Part shown: positions 31,701-39,784 of the stretch, piece by piece
How positions within the stretch are numbered: the stretch's first letter is position 1
Layout of the letters: each line of letters starts with the position of its first letter
Source: Capnocytophaga felis
Lineage (GTDB): Bacteria; Bacteroidota; Bacteroidia; Flavobacteriales; Flavobacteriaceae
Length of the DNA: 64,000 nucleotides
Assembly (NCBI RefSeq): GCF_009684755.1
Contig: NZ_BLBC01000008.1
Coordinates: 154,733 to 218,732, forward strand
Reading direction: 5' to 3'
The notes under the pieces: model-generated
The model's input: the letters and a program-made list of their open reading frames with translations, nothing else
The model's database searches: none
What the model was told of the DNA's origin: nothing
Translations under genes and position numbers: made by a program

Positions 31701-34700
31701 GTCTGAAAGTCCTGAGGTTACATTGCTTACTAAAATTAGAGGTGAAGTAAAACAAACTAAATTATTAGGTTGTGGACAAAACGCTGAAATTGAAATCAAA
31801 GTTAGTGAAGGTTCAGGGACTTATCAGTATGAAGTCACTGGTGCGGGTAATGTTTCACGACAAGATTTGCCGGCAACAACACATAACTATACGGTTTCCG
31901 TTGCAGGAACATATATTATCAAATTGTGGGATAAAGATGCAAAAGCAGCTACTTGTCCCCCACTTACCTTTACGGTAACGGTGGCTGATCCTGTGTATCC
32001 AGCCTTTACGGCAAGTACGGTTTCGGCAACTTGTAACGGTGTTTCTGACGGAAAAATTCTAATCAATGAAATCGCTACAGGAGCTCCAACGGTTACTTAT
32101 ACCATACTAAACGTGACACCTGCTCCGGTTTATAATTCTACCATAAAAGGATTTGAAAACTTAGCAGGAGGACGACCATATACTGTCCGGGCAGAATCTG
32201 TAAATGGTTGTCATACGGAAACTACAGTAACAGTAGGTCAACCTGCTGCCGTGAATGTTGCTGCCGACTTTGCAACTGTAAAACAATTTGCTTGTACTTC
32301 GGGCAACACCCCTATAAGTGCTGAGGTTACCCTTGACCCAACCAAAGTAACAGGCGGAACGCCTCCGTATAGCTTTACCATTACCTACAATGGACAAACT
32401 GTTAACGGAACCAAGTTGATTACCAATGATTACAGCGGTGGTACGGTAACTATTGAGATTCGTGATACAAATGGCTGTACAACAGCTACACCGATAACCA
32501 GAAAAATTGATAAGTTTGACGCATTAACGGGTATTTCCGTAGACATAACTCAGAATATTTCTTGTGAGATTAATGTTAATGAAAATATAAATGTAGTGGT
32601 AACTTCAGAAGAAAATAATCAGTTGAAGTTGGAGTATGCACAAAGTGCAACCACCCCTGATGCATCAACTGTTTGGCAACCCTCAAGAACATTTACAAAT
32701 CTTTCTGTAGGAACATATACTTTCTGGGTAAGACATAAAGATACGGGTTGTATGCTTTCGGTAACCCATACTGTAAAAGAACCAAACACGTTTACGGTTC
32801 AATTACAGAGCATTACAAAAGCAAAATGTAAAGGTGATAACGGAAGTGCTGTATTTGATATTCAAGATGCTACATATACTGGTGATTACAAATGGGAGAT
32901 AGTTGGCACACCTGCTGTATCAGGAAACAGAACGGGTTCAGGAACTATTACCGTGAACATCAGAGCAGGAAAGCATATCTTACGTGTTACGCAAATTGCA
33001 AATCCAAAATGTCATAATGATTATGAGTTCACCATTGACGAACCTAATGTAGCTTTAACAGCAACACATACAGTGCAACACATCACTTGTAAAGGCAATG
33101 ATGGAGTTATTGAAGTAACAAATGTAGCAGGAGGTTGGGGTGATTACAAATACAGAATTACTCCTGATCCGAATGGTGTGGGTGAAACAACGAATCCTAA
33201 GTTTGAGAATTTGCCACCAAATACATATGTTGTAACCGTTACAGACAGGGAAGGTTGTCCGTTTGAGTTATCTAATATCGTATTGGCTAATCCTGCACCT
33301 ATAACAGCCGTTTTAATAGTTGAAACACAAAATTGCGTTGCAGGTTCTGGAGTGATTAAGGCAACAGCTTCAGGAGGAGAGGGTACAAATTACACTTTCC
33401 AACTGATAAAAAATGGAGTGAATTTTGGAACTCCTGTTTCGGGAGATGCTACAAATTCGGCTACATTTAACAATTTGTCAGCAGGTGACTATACTGTAAG
33501 AGTTACAGATACTTGGGGTTGTGAAACACCAACCAGCACTTCAGTTAAGCTTTATGAGCCAATTACAAACGTAAGTGTTGGAATCGCTAAGGAAATTACT
33601 TGTACACAACCTACAGGAGCAACTGTAACAATAACGCATCAGGGAGGAGATTCAGGAAATATTACTTACGTGGTAACGCCACCATCAGGTACGCCGATAC
33701 CACAAAATAATAATCCTGTATTTACAAACCTAAATGAAGTAGGAACTTACAATGTTACCATTACTGATAATGTAACGAATTGTCCGCAGGTAACTACTAC
33801 ATTTGACCTAACGGGAACAGTTGCAGTGGCGTTTACACATACACAAACCAATGTAAGCTGTAACGGAGGAAATGATGGTTCATTTGTAATAAACTTGGAT
33901 AACACGCAAACACAGTTGAATTACAAAATTGTGGTAACAAGTGCAGTTGTAGGATTCACAACACAAGAACGAACAGTTACGAATGTACCAGCGACACATA
34001 CTTTCAATAACTTGAGAGAGGGTACTTATCAGGTAGTAGTAACTTCGGCTCGTGGTTGTGAACACCAAGAAACAATTACCATTGTTGAACCAGATCAATT
34101 AACTGTAACGGCAAACGTAAGAACCGAGTTTGCTTGTGATGCTACATCAAATGTGCCTCAACAAGCAATTATAAAAGCTACTGTTACTGGAGGAACTGCA
34201 CCATTCCGTTATAGTATTGATGGAAATAATTTTGATAATACTACAGGAGAGTTTAGTATTGCAGATACCGGAGCAGTACAAAATATTACCGTTACAGTAA
34301 AAGATGCCAATGGTTGTAGTACAACAGCAAACGTAGTTCTAAATCCGTTGCCAAAAATAACTAATGTAACTATTGACAGAAAAGCACTTACTTGTGCAAA
34401 TCCTGAAGAAGTTAAAATCAAAATAACAGGAGCAGGAGCTACAGGATACCAAGTTGAAGCAAAAACAACGGTTGCCGGTGCGGTAATCACACCTGCAACA
34501 AGTCAAACGTTGCCGGCAGGTACATCTGAAATTACATTCGGCTTGTCAAAACCAGGGCAATATGAATTCAAGGTAATTGATGTACAAACAGGTTGTTACA
34601 CTGTGGTAACTCACGTTGTGAATCCGTATGAACAAATGAAGGTTTCTGCAACAATTGGAAAAGAAATCTCTTGTTCTGGAAGTGCAGATGCAGAAATTAA

Positions 34701-37700
34701 GCTTGAAACTGTTAATTATGTAGGAAGCTTTACTTGGGAAGTGCTTGATGCGGCTACATCTGCAGCATTGTCCCCTGCTAAAACAGGTACTGCCAATGCA
34801 GCAGTATTTGGTACGCCAGTGGTAACTACTATTACAGGCTTGCCGGCAGGTGATTATGTGGTGAAAATTAAACAAAATGATACACCATTCTGTGAAATTA
34901 TTTCGCCAATCGTACAGATAGCAAATCCGCAGGCATTTGTGGTAACGCCAACACTTACCAATCCGCTTACTTGTAAAGGCAATGATGCAGTATTGATTGC
35001 TGAAGCTCAAGGAGGCTGGGGTGATTATCAATATCGTTTGGATAAAAATGGAGCGGCTCACCCAGCTTACGGAACGTATTCTACTACATCAACATTTGTT
35101 AATTTAGATGCAGGTAATTACAAAGTTTGGGTAAAAGACAAAGGAGGTTGTGAGAAGTCAGCAGATATCAACATCGCAGCACCTACTCCGATAAATGTAA
35201 CTGTAACTCCAAGTGTAACAAGATTGACTTGCTTCGAAGATAAATCAGCGAGCATTACAGCAACAGTTACACCAGCAGGTGCGGGAAGTGGAAATTACAG
35301 ATATATTTTATTGACACGTCTTGCTTCCGGAATTATTGAATCAGGAGCTCAAGATAGCCCTACATTTACAGGTTTGGGAGCAGGAGAATATGCTGTAAGA
35401 GTAGTTGACGGTTGGAATTGTGATAAAGATTCTGATTTCATTACAATAGATGCACCGGCTCCGGTTCGTGTAGAGGCAATTATTTCTAAAAATATAACTT
35501 GTGAACAAAAAGCAGAAATTACATTAATCGCAACAGGAGGTTCAGGTACAGGTTATGTGTTTACTGTTTCATCATCAACAGGAAACATTACACCATCTGG
35601 CACATCAGGAGTTTACTTGGCTGATCCGGGAACTTATGTTTTCACAGCCGTAGATGGCAATGGTTGTAAATCAGGACTTTCAAACACTATTGAAATTCTT
35701 CCGATAGAAGCTTTGGGCTTGAATGTTGATAAGACATTGGCTTATGTGAAATGTAACGGAGATAGTTCGGCAACCATTAAAGCAGAAGCTTACGGAGGTT
35801 TAGGTAACTATCAGTATGAATTGTTAGATGCTGCAGGAGCATCGTTCGCACCACCGGTTACAAACACAGATGGAGTGTTCGGAGGCTTGGCTACAGGAAC
35901 ATATAACATAAAAGTAACAAGTTTAGATTGTAAGTATACGACACCAACTCCTATAGTTATCAATGAGGCTCCTGCTCTGGTATTCACAACCGTAACAAGT
36001 ACTAACGAAACTTGTTTCAATGAGAAAGACGGAACTATCAACGTTGAGGCTACAGGTGGTACGGGAGCAATAACATATGCAATTTCACCACGTTTAGACC
36101 GAGTTGTAACGGCTGAGTACATCAGAAGTCAGAAGTATGAACCGGGAACATATGTTGTAATTGCCCAAGATGAAAATGGTTGTACACTTGAACACGAGTT
36201 TGTAATTGCTCCGGCAAGTAAGATAGAAGTAACTTTAGTTTCGGTAACACACGAAACGTGCTTAGGTAGCAATGACGCAACTGCAACCATATCCATTGCT
36301 GGAGGAACGCCTCCGTACTATACGGCATTTAATAGTAATTCCGATACGGCAAATTGGGTAGAAGGCAAGTTGTTCTATGATAATTTACCAGCGGGAGAAA
36401 ATCACTCAATATTTGTGAAAGATGCCAACGGATGTAAAGCTTATGTTGTAATACCGAAAATTGAACCAGGAATTGATTTGCAATTAAAAGCAGAAGCAAC
36501 ACCACAATGTTCAAACGATAATGTGCTTAATAATCGCATAGTTGTTTCGGTGAATCCTACGTATGCTACACAAGTTACTTATGCTTTGGATGGCGGAACA
36601 CCACAACGAAGCAATATCTTTGATAATGTTCCGGCGGGGGCACATACAATCACGGTTTCTCATCCAAATGGATGTAACGCAGAGGTTGGGGTAGAAATGC
36701 CTAACTATACACCATTATCAGTGGTAACAAGCACTACGGAAATAACTTGTAGTGGAGCAAACGATGCAACCATAACTCTGCAAGTTACCGGAGGTTCATC
36801 AAGCTATACTTATACGATTACACCTCAGGAAGGAAACTTTGATGTAGCAACTCAAAAATTCTCATCTTTACCGGCGGGAAGCTACACGGTGGTTGTAAGA
36901 GATAACGTTCTTGGATGTATTGTTACAGAAAGATTCAGATTTGTTAATCCGGATCCTCTGTTCTTAGAAGCAAGCACTGTTTCAGAAACTTGCTACGGAG
37001 ATAACGATGGTCAAATCCGTTTTGAAATCAAAGGAGGAAAACCAACGTATAGTTACGTATTGACAAATCCGCAAGGACAACAAGTTGATGTAGCAAACGG
37101 AATAGCCGCAGGACAAATTATTACTAAAACAGGCTTGGCACCTGGTGATTATGTGCTGACTTACGTAGATTTAGGAGGAGTTTGTACAAAAACTGAAACC
37201 ATAACCGTAGGAGCTGCACCAAATCTTAAACCTGTAAATCAACTTGAAGTTAAGTATGAGTGTACAACAAGCATACCTTCAAATTATCTCCAAGTTATTT
37301 TTGATAATGCAATTTTGAACCAAACCAACACATTCTATGCGTTAAATAGCACAAATATTGCAGATGCAAGACGATTTACAGAGTTTAACGGAAGTACTGC
37401 AATTATCCGAAACTTGCCGGCAGGAAGCGACCAGTTTATAACTATTTTCTATAATACTTGTAGCTACACAATTCCGCTAAGTGAATACTTTGATGTACAA
37501 GATTTTGATCCATTGACATTGCAAGACAAATCCGATCCAAGGAAATTGAATCAAATCAAAGTACAGGCAGGCGGAGGAAAAGCACCATACACGTATTATT
37601 TCAACGGAAAAATGAGTAGTAGCGATGAGTACTACATTTTATCAACTGACCCAGGACGTGTTGATGCTAACGGACGTATAATTAAGCAAGTTACTGTGAT

Positions 37701-38022
37701 GGTAATTGATGACTTAGGTTGTTCACAAACCATTACTATCGAAAAAGAATTTGTTGATATTCACATACCAAATTATTTCACACCAAATAACGATGGAAAT
37801 AATGACCGTTGGGCACCTGAAAACACAAAAAGTTATCCGAACATTGAAGTTATAATTTATGACAGATATGGTAGGTTGATAGCTACTTTACGTCAAGGTG
37901 AATCTTGGGACGGTAAATACAATACACGTGATTTACCTACGGGAGATTATTGGTACTTAGTGAAACTAAACGGAGATGGTGATGAACGTGAATTTATAGG
38001 AAACTTCACACTATTCAGATAG
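22744..38022 (+). CDS. sprB: SprB-like giant gliding adhesin, T9SS type B
   Basis: The product is 5092 residues from 22744; the second ATG at 22783 gives a more ordinary signal peptide (MKKAIFILYVALLAVF, ending LSAQ). In order I see: an N-terminal region to about 430 (TVANIMAPKGKENTGVGYA); a DUF11-type domain about 440-555 (VELGDKLRYEIRFQNSG); and an Ig-like segment. At least 28 SprB-type repeats of 80-100 residues follow, built around GG.PPY.YSI and a closing D..GC. A jelly-roll-like insert (about 1283-1515) interrupts the early repeats. The end (from about 5005, IPNYFTPNNDGNNDRW) is the type B T9SS sorting domain. In Flavobacterium johnsoniae SprB moves along the cell surface and drives gliding. 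The many minus-strand open frames inside are shadows of the repeat composition. Confidence 0.92.
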   Translation: MEVDTKTKNKSTFMKKAIFILYVALLAVFNIGKLSAQNYKSFKIRYQTTVKGDMLLIGNSILNVSDEKYGHTNPDLPYTGNHGYNSSINLDYIDIDGRGNNTFNSSSARIQNPNPRTSCLKINKAYLYWSAAYTQERINNQGRNGEPGPRFERSKFAQVKFKTPSTAAYRDLTGEMVYDGNDIVSSNSSTDGVSAQRAYVYVADVTSLLEAESTRNNGAFGGNYTVANIMAPKGKENTGVGYAAGWTLVVIYEDQTKPSRHITLFDGFSVLNKGNKNVDIPVRGFQTIPSGEVKAKLAFASLEGELGIQGDALSIKSPSRSAGVLIDVNGRDSSQPYYQFDERGRPRIDRWGNYIVYYGNFFNSKITDIGGENLNRTPASRNLLGFDAGIFEIPNPRNSLIQNGSTSAIIAPSTTQDSYYPFMFAFNVEVIAPVINLEKKVFKVNSNTDVTGGSVELGDKLRYEIRFQNSGNDDARNLVISDKLPKNLLFENIASVKLSWNRRPMRGTDYEYNATTHEIKFKIPNDKVKKGQKDWHRITFEMKVPDHCDDLRDACSNVIANIVHAKYFGVQNKSVDGFTAESVISHKDCEGNLTGPSTFIANLGNCVSKTKRTLCEKTLDLVAGANFDSYSWTKDGVAVPGGNQQTLTATSSGTYRVLKKKEGCADMTEEITVELHDNALKTNPINPFASEVFKCGNDNTDYPQIYLCGTSASKLINLNVTEALSYKWEKRNENCTVPATHPKECPVRDNYGCTWSQVHTGRDYNVSEPGDYRVEITYDGGCVAIFYFKVTKTLLTPTVDVRDIICNTQGKITVTHPASGYEYALQSSTGNIVQNYQNSNVFNVTNPDSYTVLIRQKLVSGATYQPCVFEAPASIVQKESRLSVDTTPMACEGAKGTLRVQVLDAYPQYTYTIRKGNASGAVVKTLSATNDSDVTFEGLDDGEYHIEVKTPDCKLEETKRIGKIPPLQARVTIKSHLLCNGKGIVRVDAWDGTRGNSYAYSIDGGNTYVYNYTDTFYEFEVSEAKSYTIKVVDANNCEVEVTSEAVRAATPPTFNIVEKLTDCGAKGTIEFTNVVNPDGYQIKYSIDGGTTSQLGTKFIGLTPEETYTPTVIYGNGSVECTVSKTVKLPPAATGRVIASAGVSELIGCGEGNNADKARVRITNVRGGQEPYQYSFDGGATWGTEREKWLLPGTYTIVVRDQVDCEFRTQVVVEPRPVNPVFNHTITYNCDGTGNVSITSNQSAYTYTYEKDGVETTTSTFPNLQPGQHTIKIKYADPTTPIRHELFIEDFGVGQGKFKTQYINANYFFEPQTRDHTGAYASDLAEVNGVWYIKNGLGNPQTDAKFTEYHSNLNMNDGEYIVTDRLTPNNGAWTIPVDHTGHTNGRMLFVNVGDVLGKEGGILYQREMIDVMPNQPIQFSIAVFNLINTRGSNPTAADPNLTIELYDSEAAILAGTPIISQHIGSPPKSTLPTDWKTYQYSLNPGNNTKLYAVIRSGSLVTNGNDVAIDDIYLYQLPRICSFEETLTVTIESGKEFGVIENTERVTDILCNDANNGTYQIALKNTNPAGYWVSKDGGAFVKETANPFVWNNISGGTHNVIFRYGENTTPECEVSRTFEVKNPSQITIQPISDLTLGCNPASVDLVITASGGVGALQYAIKQPDGTVLNQNTPNFVLTKVGEHELTVTDANNCSTVAKFNVVQAPDPTVSVAATSEYCVNKSPKIDVTVTNGTPPFTYSINGNVQATTNDASFSFSNLQPGTYDIKVVDKYGCEGTLTEIIKPELRIDNAIIEKDITCDAAPADKGKIKVSVTGGYAPYKYNIKKGADIIVQETAVTGTEIVFETTEAGVYAIQVIDSKGCEVLVSKELTTPQKPSITPQKVDVKCHGESTGSIVITTTGGTPPYRYFVNSVDRGTQNEYHNLKAGTYKIIVRDAKNCEVTEDVQIEQPTTALTITHTIKKLISCDPASDMAEVEYTVTGGTPAYNDNQGGTNYQSNVPRTIKLGVGTHNIVVTDANGCQVQTQVVVPQRPTPPTVNATPVITYNCDGTGNFTITATPNTYDYTYTLRTETNKTGEFNNIAVGTHQVGILYKEKNPTQGAEDCGYTVTITVTVEPNKEFKANLASVTNVSCNGKNDAQATINVENFGAGYTYIVDGGTPQNGNLATLTISNLSAGQHTVTLTYATCTLQVPINVTQPDALTLTGAVTVPAKCSNDQKATVTLQVEGGTPPYTYIYGTLEQPTNVFTQVSVGQQQVFKVKDKNNCEQEVKIDIEAPKNIEFTAVPTACYSGNNDAEIVVTVTNGNGDYRFSINNGAWQTPSATTPLTYTFTGLPSSTGTGHIIRVEDAFGCSKDKPIVIHPPLVVTTKETSLNCKNGKVEVTATGGNGTYEYGFVQKGGTPTYGTTNTYNVTAAGDYDVYVKSAECTYSKTVTIKQAPAVGFTATAKDPNCHGYKGSIALTNIVGDAPYTLNLYNAANPAASIVSVPDYINNSYEFSDLAVGDYIVTVTDRYACIHTNTLKLTDKPELTATITLTTTGCVKLNDIVELQLSVTQALINAYTTLGYKIEYSTDGTNWTQITNPATQITGKRVGETFTPSLRVVNTTNNIICLQVLPKYTVPFPLSELAVATDLLTGFSGTCTSGGFTVKVTASGGVGTYNFTMDDPTGPSPNWQPSNTANSNEYIFRGLIPGRTYTFYVRDVAGCIEKNSRDIYENYIPPVKVEGNVKPICFDANTGSIDFVISRTATSTTNAHQFDWKVFDKATGNAVSGVGFSGTETMPLAGSSVTVSVNNLPVGTYFMEIIERNPDTDCKWASRDVEMYKQTELQGTPEKKRDVTCALPGLIEIKNPHGGGGTYTFELYSTAFNTTGNIIRSNNTVVDVPVAKINTTANSISVEVRIEDQHGCRKVLGTVTLGIEKSAPAVTAEPDSCEEPLSITAKYTSVAGRNYEFAIQKGTGAWSAWQKDPKFTNLEGGQQYKVKLIDRVTGCESESPEVTLLTKIRGEVKQTKLLGCGQNAEIEIKVSEGSGTYQYEVTGAGNVSRQDLPATTHNYTVSVAGTYIIKLWDKDAKAATCPPLTFTVTVADPVYPAFTASTVSATCNGVSDGKILINEIATGAPTVTYTILNVTPAPVYNSTIKGFENLAGGRPYTVRAESVNGCHTETTVTVGQPAAVNVAADFATVKQFACTSGNTPISAEVTLDPTKVTGGTPPYSFTITYNGQTVNGTKLITNDYSGGTVTIEIRDTNGCTTATPITRKIDKFDALTGISVDITQNISCEINVNENINVVVTSEENNQLKLEYAQSATTPDASTVWQPSRTFTNLSVGTYTFWVRHKDTGCMLSVTHTVKEPNTFTVQLQSITKAKCKGDNGSAVFDIQDATYTGDYKWEIVGTPAVSGNRTGSGTITVNIRAGKHILRVTQIANPKCHNDYEFTIDEPNVALTATHTVQHITCKGNDGVIEVTNVAGGWGDYKYRITPDPNGVGETTNPKFENLPPNTYVVTVTDREGCPFELSNIVLANPAPITAVLIVETQNCVAGSGVIKATASGGEGTNYTFQLIKNGVNFGTPVSGDATNSATFNNLSAGDYTVRVTDTWGCETPTSTSVKLYEPITNVSVGIAKEITCTQPTGATVTITHQGGDSGNITYVVTPPSGTPIPQNNNPVFTNLNEVGTYNVTITDNVTNCPQVTTTFDLTGTVAVAFTHTQTNVSCNGGNDGSFVINLDNTQTQLNYKIVVTSAVVGFTTQERTVTNVPATHTFNNLREGTYQVVVTSARGCEHQETITIVEPDQLTVTANVRTEFACDATSNVPQQAIIKATVTGGTAPFRYSIDGNNFDNTTGEFSIADTGAVQNITVTVKDANGCSTTANVVLNPLPKITNVTIDRKALTCANPEEVKIKITGAGATGYQVEAKTTVAGAVITPATSQTLPAGTSEITFGLSKPGQYEFKVIDVQTGCYTVVTHVVNPYEQMKVSATIGKEISCSGSADAEIKLETVNYVGSFTWEVLDAATSAALSPAKTGTANAAVFGTPVVTTITGLPAGDYVVKIKQNDTPFCEIISPIVQIANPQAFVVTPTLTNPLTCKGNDAVLIAEAQGGWGDYQYRLDKNGAAHPAYGTYSTTSTFVNLDAGNYKVWVKDKGGCEKSADINIAAPTPINVTVTPSVTRLTCFEDKSASITATVTPAGAGSGNYRYILLTRLASGIIESGAQDSPTFTGLGAGEYAVRVVDGWNCDKDSDFITIDAPAPVRVEAIISKNITCEQKAEITLIATGGSGTGYVFTVSSSTGNITPSGTSGVYLADPGTYVFTAVDGNGCKSGLSNTIEILPIEALGLNVDKTLAYVKCNGDSSATIKAEAYGGLGNYQYELLDAAGASFAPPVTNTDGVFGGLATGTYNIKVTSLDCKYTTPTPIVINEAPALVFTTVTSTNETCFNEKDGTINVEATGGTGAITYAISPRLDRVVTAEYIRSQKYEPGTYVVIAQDENGCTLEHEFVIAPASKIEVTLVSVTHETCLGSNDATATISIAGGTPPYYTAFNSNSDTANWVEGKLFYDNLPAGENHSIFVKDANGCKAYVVIPKIEPGIDLQLKAEATPQCSNDNVLNNRIVVSVNPTYATQVTYALDGGTPQRSNIFDNVPAGAHTITVSHPNGCNAEVGVEMPNYTPLSVVTSTTEITCSGANDATITLQVTGGSSSYTYTITPQEGNFDVATQKFSSLPAGSYTVVVRDNVLGCIVTERFRFVNPDPLFLEASTVSETCYGDNDGQIRFEIKGGKPTYSYVLTNPQGQQVDVANGIAAGQIITKTGLAPGDYVLTYVDLGGVCTKTETITVGAAPNLKPVNQLEVKYECTTSIPSNYLQVIFDNAILNQTNTFYALNSTNIADARRFTEFNGSTAIIRNLPAGSDQFITIFYNTCSYTIPLSEYFDVQDFDPLTLQDKSDPRKLNQIKVQAGGGKAPYTYYFNGKMSSSDEYYILSTDPGRVDANGRIIKQVTVMVIDDLGCSQTITIEKEFVDIHIPNYFTPNNDGNNDRWAPENTKSYPNIEVIIYDRYGRLIATLRQGESWDGKYNTRDLPTGDYWYLVKLNGDGDEREFIGNFTLFR

Positions 38023-38044
38023 TTAGGATAATATTTATCAAAAG

Positions 38045-38087
38045 AAAAACTCAAGGCTTAGGATTTGATTCTGAGCCTTGAGTTTTT
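38045..38087 (+). terminator. Hairpin terminator after sprB
   Basis: AAAAACTCAAGGCT (38045-38058) pairs with AGCCTTGAGTTTTT (38074-38087). A T run follows. It closes the adhesin operon directly after sprB. Confidence 0.85.
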
Positions 38088-38154
38088 TGTTTAAAACGGT
38101 TCTTTCCAAAGTTTTTCTAAAATTTAATTCTTAAAAATTTAGAAGAATAATAAT

Positions 38155-38185
38155 TTTGTTCTTTCAAAAAAAAATCATACTTTTG
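38155..38185 (+). promoter_or_regulatory. Promoter of gcvH
   Basis: TTTG at 38155-38158, exactly 19 bp, then TACTTTTG at 38178-38185. It is one of the clearest consensus promoters in the window, 27 bp before the gcvH ATG. Confidence 0.7.
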
Positions 38186-38212
38186 GAATCTATTTAAAAA
38201 ATCAAAAAAGTT

Positions 38213-38593
38213 ATGAATATACCATCGGAATTAAAGTACACGAAGGACCACGAATGGGTTCGTATTGAGGGTGATCTTGCGGTAGTAGGGATTACTGATT
38301 TCGCTCAAAAAGAGTTGGGTGATATTGTTTATGTTGAAGTTGAAACAGAAGGGGAAGTTCTTGACAGAGAGGAAGTTTTTGGAACTGTTGAGGCTGTAAA
38401 AACAGTTTCAGATTTGTTTTTACCTTTGAGCGGAGAAATCGTTTCATTTAACGATGCATTAGAGCAAGAGCCTGAGAAAGTGAATTCTGACCCGTACGGT
38501 GAAGGCTGGATGATTAAAGTCAAATTCAATGATGCTTCTGAGATAGATGCATTGCTTTCTGCCGAAGAATATATAGAGTTGATAGGTGCTTAA
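38213..38593 (+). CDS. gcvH: Glycine cleavage system H protein
   Basis: This lipoyl carrier moves the methylamine group between the P, T and L proteins of glycine cleavage. It has 126 residues, the normal length. The N-terminal [14 protein letters not shown] and the lipoyl-lysine block [15 protein letters not shown] are diagnostic; the modified lysine is near residue 63. The stop overlaps the start of the VanZ-like gene by 8 bp, so the two are translationally coupled. Confidence 0.97.
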   Translation: MNIPSELKYTKDHEWVRIEGDLAVVGITDFAQKELGDIVYVEVETEGEVLDREEVFGTVEAVKTVSDLFLPLSGEIVSFNDALEQEPEKVNSDPYGEGWMIKVKFNDASEIDALLSAEEYIELIGA

Positions 38594-38969
38594 GAAGCGT
38601 AAATTTACAATTTTACTGGTAATATGGTTCATTATTGTGGTAACATTGAGCCTGATGCCGGGAGATAGCACCCCTGATTTGCCCCGTATTCCATATATAG
38701 ATAAAATAGCACATTTTACTTTCTATTTTGTATTTACGGTTTTGTTTTTTTTAACATTAAAATATGAATGTAAGTGTGTTAAAAAATTGACTTATATTTA
38801 TATTATTTCAGCTTTGTTTGCTTTTTTATTAGGAATTTGTATAGAATTGTTGCAAAAAACAATAACAACTACAAGAAGTGGAGAAATCTATGATGTTTTT
38901 TTCAACTCTTTTGGCACAATTGTTGCTTTATTGTTTGTGACAATCATTAATAAAAAAGCTTTTAATTAA
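38586..38969 (+). CDS. VanZ-like family membrane protein
   Basis: The protein has 127 residues with four predicted membrane helices. The first is preceded by a basic MLKKRK start. Family marks are [20 protein letters not shown] followed by [10 protein letters not shown], and near the end [20 protein letters not shown]. VanZ-like proteins are linked to teicoplanin resistance in Gram-positive bacteria; the role in Bacteroidetes is unknown. It overlaps gcvH and precedes tonB. Confidence 0.88.
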   Translation: MLKKRKFTILLVIWFIIVVTLSLMPGDSTPDLPRIPYIDKIAHFTFYFVFTVLFFLTLKYECKCVKKLTYIYIISALFAFLLGICIELLQKTITTTRSGEIYDVFFNSFGTIVALLFVTIINKKAFN

Positions 38970-39012
38970 TGTTAAAGAAATGTTTAATAACCTTTTAAAA
39001 AAGATTTAAGTT

Positions 39013-39735
39013 ATGCAACCTAAAAAGAGCCCAAAAGCAGATTTAACCAGAAATAGTGGGTTATTTTTTGCTATCGGATTTGCCTTAATTTCAGCTTTGT
39101 CTTATGCAGGATTTGAGTTGAAATCGTACGATAGGCAAGTTTTCGACGACCGAAAAACAGACGTCGATAAGTTACTTGATGAAGAACAAGAGGAGATTGT
39201 ATTGGAAAATGTTACTCCTCCGCCACCTCCGCCACCTCCGCCGGCAGTAGTTCAAGAGGTAGAAATTGTTGAAAATGAGAAAGAAATAGAAGAAACTATC
39301 ATCCAAGATACTGAGGTTAAGAAAGATGAGGTTATTGAAGTGTCTCAAATTCAAGAAGTTGTTGAAGAACCAGAAGAGGTTGACGTTCCTTTTACAATTA
39401 TCGAGGATAAGCCTATGTTCGAAAGTTGTAAAGACGTACCAAAAGACAAACAGTTTGACTGTTTCAAACAGAATTTGGACAAACACGTACAAAAGAACTT
39501 CAGTTATCCGCAAGCAGCCGCAGAGATGGGAATCCAAGGAAGGGTGAATGTTCACTTCCGTATTAATAAAGATGGAAGTATAACAATCATAGGTGTTCGT
39601 GGACCAGACAAGATGTTAGAAGCGGAAGCACGCAGAATTATAGAGAAGTTACCTAAACTTATTCCAGGTAAACAACGTGGAAAACCAACATCAGTAACAT
39701 TCTCTTATCCAATTAATTTCAAGTTAAACACATAA
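39013..39735 (+). CDS. Energy transducer TonB
   Basis: The protein has 240 residues and couples inner-membrane proton force to outer-membrane receptors such as SusC proteins. There is one membrane helix (about 18-34, FFAIGFALISALSYAGF). A polyproline run at about 68-76 and an acidic valine/glutamate-rich stretch span the periplasm. The C-terminal TonB fold is seen in NFSYPQAAAEMGIQGRVNV and TFSYPINFKL. Flavobacteria carry several TonB genes; which receptors this one serves cannot be told. It may be co-transcribed with gcvH and the VanZ-like gene, 43 bp upstream. Confidence 0.92.
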   Translation: MQPKKSPKADLTRNSGLFFAIGFALISALSYAGFELKSYDRQVFDDRKTDVDKLLDEEQEEIVLENVTPPPPPPPPPAVVQEVEIVENEKEIEETIIQDTEVKKDEVIEVSQIQEVVEEPEEVDVPFTIIEDKPMFESCKDVPKDKQFDCFKQNLDKHVQKNFSYPQAAAEMGIQGRVNVHFRINKDGSITIIGVRGPDKMLEAEARRIIEKLPKLIPGKQRGKPTSVTFSYPINFKLNT

Positions 39736-39736
39736 T

Positions 39737-39766
39737 AAAAAAGCCAACTTTTAAGTTGGCTTTTTT
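39737..39766. terminator. Bidirectional terminator (tonB / GH130 gene)
   Basis: AAAAAAGCCAACTT (39737-39750) and AAGTTGGCTTTTTT (39753-39766) make a perfect stem with a T run. It serves convergent genes. Confidence 0.88.
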
Positions 39767-39784
39767 ATTTGTTATGCTTAAGTA

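Noticed and set aside
22744..38022. Many minus-strand and off-frame open frames of 60-171 codons inside the sprB gene
   Set aside because: They lie opposite the repeat-coding sequence, have no starts or promoters of their own, and read as low-complexity cysteine- and isoleucine-rich shadows.
22744..38022. Repetitive DNA that might be a CRISPR array or tandem repeat locus
   Set aside because: The periodicity is at protein level (80-100 residues) and diverged; there is no short identical repeat with unique spacers.
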